From: JAUVUV01 sp964548275
GTDB taxonomy: Bacteria; Gemmatimonadota; Glassbacteria; GWA2-58-10
Assembly: GCA_964548275.1 (NCBI GenBank)
Contig: CAZJQI010000023.1
Coordinates: 1-61,153 of the forward strand
Direction of reading: 5' to 3'
Length of the DNA stretch: 61,153 nt
The stretch's first letter is position 1. Each line of letters starts with the position of its first letter. Positions 59,048 to 61,153 of this stretch are shown piece by piece. The translations under genes were made by a program, and so were the position numbers. The notes below the pieces were generated by a model that was not told where the DNA came from, made no database searches, and saw only the letters and a program-made list of their open reading frames with translations.

Positions 59048-59081
59048 GGGCGATCCGCGTAAGCTGCGCGGATCGCCCCTA
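59048..59081. repeat. Palindromic repeat, family B (long-armed copy)
   Basis: GGGCGATCCGCG (59048-59059) and CGCGGATCGCCC (59067-59078), perfect 12-bp arms, then CTAG. It lies between the UPF0173 gene start and the YbjQ stop. Confidence 0.8.
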
Positions 59082-59085
59082 GCTT

Positions 59086-59409
59086 TCACCTCTCGTCTTG
59101 GGCAACCACCGCAGTGCCGAAAACCAGGATCTCCGCCGCGCCCTGCATCAGCGAGCTGGTGGTGAAACGCAGGCAGACTATAGCGTTGGCCCCCTGCTCG
59201 GCCGCGCTCTCGATCATCCGGTCAACCGCCTGCTCTCTTGCCTCGGCAATCGCCTTGGTGTAGTCGGTGATCTCACCTCCCACCACGTTGCGCAGGCCAG
59301 CCAGGATGTCTCTTCCCAGGTGCCTGGCGCGGATCGTGTTGCCTTTGACCAGTCCGATAGTTTTAACGATCTTCTTGCCTGGGATGTTTTCTGTGGTTGT
59401 CAGTATCAT
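59086..59409 (-). CDS. YbjQ/UPF0145-family protein
   Basis: A 107-residue protein with the YbjQ pattern: MILTTTENIPGKKIVKTIGL, GNTIRARHLGRDILAGLRN, VGGEITDYTKAIAEAREQAV, and GANAIVCLRFTTSSLMQGAAEILVFGTAV. It forms a pentameric fold in known structures; the function is unclear, though heavy-metal binding has been suggested. Its ATG overlaps the anti-sigma stop (ATGA), so it is translationally coupled to the sigma/anti-sigma pair. Confidence 0.9.
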   Translation of the reverse strand: MILTTTENIPGKKIVKTIGLVKGNTIRARHLGRDILAGLRNVVGGEITDYTKAIAEAREQAVDRMIESAAEQGANAIVCLRFTTSSLMQGAAEILVFGTAVVAQDER

Positions 59410-59852
59410 CGTACGATCTCCCTGTATCTGTCTGTCTTCCTGATAAAAAGCCTCTCGCGAAGAACTGAGACCAAAAGTATTATCACTCCCAGGGTCGCCG
59501 TGGATACGCCAATTTTCATGATTAGAGGCGGTTCCGGATCAAGAAGGAAATCCTGCACGAAATGAAACACCCCGAAAGACAACAAGATAATGGCGCCCAC
59601 TGAGAGCAGGATCCACCCGATCCCCCTCTCGATCCTGTTGTAAACCTGGTTCCAGTACATTTTCCAGACCTCCTCCTCAGGCTGGGCAAGCTGCATGTGT
59701 GATGTCAGGCGTTTCATTTTTTGCAGAGACTCGAGTTCCCGCCGAAGGTTCTCTGATTCGGCCAGGCGCTTTTCCACCTCCCTGCGGCCCTCCTCGTCCA
59801 GTTCGCCGTCCGCGTATGCGGTTAAAAGCTCTTTGAGCCTGTCGTTTTCCAT
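59406..59852 (-). CDS. Membrane anti-sigma factor-like protein
   Basis: A 148-residue protein. The N-terminal LLTAYADGELDEEGRREVEK is the anti-sigma/zf-HC2 type opening, but I see no zinc-binding HxxxCxxC, so it is a zinc-free anti-sigma domain. Two membrane helices follow (residues about 78-100 and 113-133). GGGGG lies 9-14 nt before the ATG at 59852. It is 13 nt after the sigma gene and overlaps the YbjQ start. It should hold the ECF sigma at the membrane. Confidence 0.7.
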   Translation of the reverse strand: MENDRLKELLTAYADGELDEEGRREVEKRLAESENLRRELESLQKMKRLTSHMQLAQPEEEVWKMYWNQVYNRIERGIGWILLSVGAIILLSFGVFHFVQDFLLDPEPPLIMKIGVSTATLGVIILLVSVLRERLFIRKTDRYREIVR

Positions 59853-59865
59853 CACTCATCACCCC

Positions 59866-60408
59866 CTAGATTACCCCGTTCAGTTTTTTCTTTAATGCCG
59901 CCCGCGCGCGGTAGAGGCGGCTTGCCACACTGCCCCGTGGTATGCCGAGCAGGTCGGCGATCTCGCTGTAATCCAGGCTCTGGAAATGCTGCATGATCAG
60001 TATCTCCTGCATATCCAGGGAAAGGCTGCGGATCGCCTCCTGAACAGTGCGGCAAACAGCGGCCCTCTCAGCATCCGGCACGCTTTGATCATTAAACAGC
60101 AAGAATGATTCCCTCTCCTCCAGGCTCTCCAGTCTTTTCCTTTTCGCTTTCTTGATAAAATTGACCGTTTCGTTGCGCAGGATGGAAAAGAACCAGGAGG
60201 GGAATTTCTCTCCCGAGCCAAGGCTTTTTATCCCACGGTAGGCCTTGACAAAGGCGTTCTGCGAGATATCAAGCGCGTCCTCGCGGTTGCCCACCAATCC
60301 GAGCGTAAAAAAGTAGGCTTTTTTCATGTACTGCCTGACCAGTTGCTCGAAGGCCTGAATCTCACCCTGCCGGGCGGCGTCCGCTAAGCTGGTTACTGAC
60401 TGGTTCAT
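59866..60408 (-). CDS. ECF-type RNA polymerase sigma factor
   Basis: A 180-residue sigma-70 family protein of the ECF type. Region 2 is FEQLVRQYMKKAYFFTLGLV...REDALDISQNAFVKAYRGI, with FPSWFFSILRNETVNFIKKA. Region 4 is SLDMQEILIMQHFQSLDYSE, then IADLLGIPRGSVASRLYRAR. It lies upstream of the anti-sigma gene and is probably transcribed from an ECF-like promoter about 70 nt before its start. Confidence 0.93.
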   Translation of the reverse strand: MNQSVTSLADAARQGEIQAFEQLVRQYMKKAYFFTLGLVGNREDALDISQNAFVKAYRGIKSLGSGEKFPSWFFSILRNETVNFIKKAKRKRLESLEERESFLLFNDQSVPDAERAAVCRTVQEAIRSLSLDMQEILIMQHFQSLDYSEIADLLGIPRGSVASRLYRARAALKKKLNGVI

Positions 60409-60476
60409 TGAGATTGCCGTGCTTGGCGATTAATCTTCTCGGGTAAAATCTAATGTTTCGTAGATGAAACTCACTA

Positions 60477-60506
60477 TATAGACAACACCGGACCGGGTTT
60501 TCTTCC
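60477..60506 (-). promoter_or_regulatory. Possible ECF-type promoter upstream of the sigma gene
   Basis: On the minus strand TGGAAGA (-35-like, 60501-60507) and GTCTATA (-10-like, 60477-60483) are 17 bp apart, resembling GGAA...GTC promoters used by ECF sigma factors. Autoregulation is inferred. Confidence 0.4.
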
Positions 60507-60636
60507 AATTTTTATTGGATTATCTTTCCGATCCGGCCAAAATCGATTTTTCAGCCTGCAAACCTGCCTGCCGGTTTATTGCTGTTCTTGTTTGCCGGAT
60601 TGAACCCTCTAATGAACATTTTGTGTTTTGCGTATC

Positions 60637-60876
60637 TCATAAAGCTTCAGGCAGAGTCTTCCTGTGCAGTTTCCAGATGACCAATATGAGGATTCCCATA
60701 ATAAGTGTAAACGGGCTGGGAATCAGGGCCAGGAACGAAAAGAACAGGAGAATCATGTTTGTCTCCCTGCCCAGCATCTGCAGGATCGCCCTGACCAGTA
60801 AAGAATAATAGAGAACCAGCAGGGCTAGAAGCACAACTGCCCCGCTCACTATAAGTGTCAGATAGCTTCCCAGCAT
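60637..60876 (-). CDS. Small membrane protein, two predicted helices
   Basis: A 79-residue protein with two hydrophobic stretches (YLTLIVSGAVVLLALLVLYYS and ILLFFSFLALIPSPFTLIMG), the second being long. GGAGG lies 6 nt before the ATG, so it is probably translated. No family is recognised. It may be the first gene before the sigma operon on the same strand. Confidence 0.5.
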   Translation of the reverse strand: MLGSYLTLIVSGAVVLLALLVLYYSLLVRAILQMLGRETNMILLFFSFLALIPSPFTLIMGILILVIWKLHRKTLPEAL

Positions 60877-60996
60877 GGCACTCCTCCCGAATAATTTTTA
60901 AGGGTTTTGACTATTTATCCAGGATTATTAATAAATTCTTTGGCCGATTTTCTAAGTTTTTGTTTCCTAATGAAAACAGAATAAATCGATTTAGAT

Positions 60997-61153
60997 AAGT
61001 TATTTTTCTTCTTTTGGTGGCAAAAGAAGCAAAACCATTTCTTTTATAACTAAAAGAAACAAAAGTTAATTCTTCATCTGTCTCTTTTACTTCGCTCCTT
61101 TGGAGGTCGCCTCGTGCTCAGGGTGTGCCCTGAGCACGAAAGGCATGCCGGAT
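60997..61153. repeat. Likely third copy of repeat family C, cut by the window end
   Basis: A CTTCTTTTGGTGGCAAAAGAAG palindrome-like run starts it. It later has CGTGCTCAGGG-TGTG-CCCTGAGCACG (61113-61138), followed by AGGCATGCCGG, the block GGCATGCC that family C copies also carry. Identity to the other copies is partial. Confidence 0.4.

Overview
The window is bacterial chromosome from what looks like an uncultured Gram-negative lineage: lipoprotein and Tat-type signals, SecDF, sigma-70 promoters of TTGACA-N17-TAATTT type, and moderate-to-high GC genes set among AT-rich spacers. Gene content (many Gfo/Idh/MocA oxidoreductases, sugar-phosphate-isomerase-like TIM barrels, ThuA, GH31, GH97, DUF1961-like proteins, a GldG/DUF4340 ABC cassette, SPL-like radical SAM) resembles uncultured FCB-group polysaccharide degraders. 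I cannot name the phylum from sequence alone. There are no rRNA genes and no CRISPR array.

Layout. 1-2.5 kb is a decayed mobile region: an internally deleted IS1380-family element, a serine-recombinase C-terminal remnant, a RelE-type toxin/antitoxin pair with a tandem 9-bp operator, and tRNA-Asn(GUU) with its own terminator. 2.7-7.5 kb is a sugar-catabolic cluster (two Gfo/Idh oxidoreductases, a TIM-barrel isomerase, a ThuA-like protein). 7.5-8.2 kb is an AT-rich non-coding stretch with three perfect DnaA boxes. 8.2-20.5 kb, all on the plus strand, holds a glycosyltransferase, an HD hydrolase, a DUF1961-like lipoprotein, a four-gene ABC/GldG/DUF4340 cassette, a GH31 glycosidase and a methyltransferase/ATP-grasp fusion. 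21-27 kb (minus) carries a double alpha/beta-hydrolase, a lipoprotein and secD-secF, with an unusual insertion in SecF. 27.3-30.4 kb (plus) is GT2, a ParB-like protein and an SPL-like radical SAM protein. 30.5-45.3 kb mixes accA, an amidohydrolase, GT4, galE, a class-C beta-lactamase-like/DUF4185-like fusion, a TrkA-C membrane protein, an esterase, an SMP-30 protein, GH97 and glycyl-tRNA synthetase. 45.6-51.2 kb has two cold-shock genes, a beta-propeller gene with a decayed paralogous tail 2 kb away, and a FAD oxidoreductase. 51.3-58.8 kb (minus) has two gene strings (TIM barrel, hydroxyacid dehydrogenase, DUF89; and lactonase-like hydrolase, gcvPB, lplA, rpe, nudix) separated by a perfectly base-paired cloverleaf DNA element. 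59-61 kb is an ECF sigma, anti-sigma, YbjQ operon and a small membrane protein.

How they fit together: the carbohydrate genes suggest a heterotroph that hydrolyses alpha-linked glycans (GH31, GH97) and oxidises or isomerises the sugars (Gfo/Idh, TIM barrels, SMP-30, GhrB-like). gcvPB with lplA links glycine cleavage to lipoylation. Spacers hold at least three families of palindromic repeats, which explain most of the non-coding DNA.

Best candidates for something new: the 83-bp all-Watson-Crick cloverleaf at 54273-54355; the translationally coupled ParB-like/SPL-like pair at 28276-30398; the extra membrane segment pair in SecF; and the methyltransferase/ATP-grasp fusion at 18449-20464.
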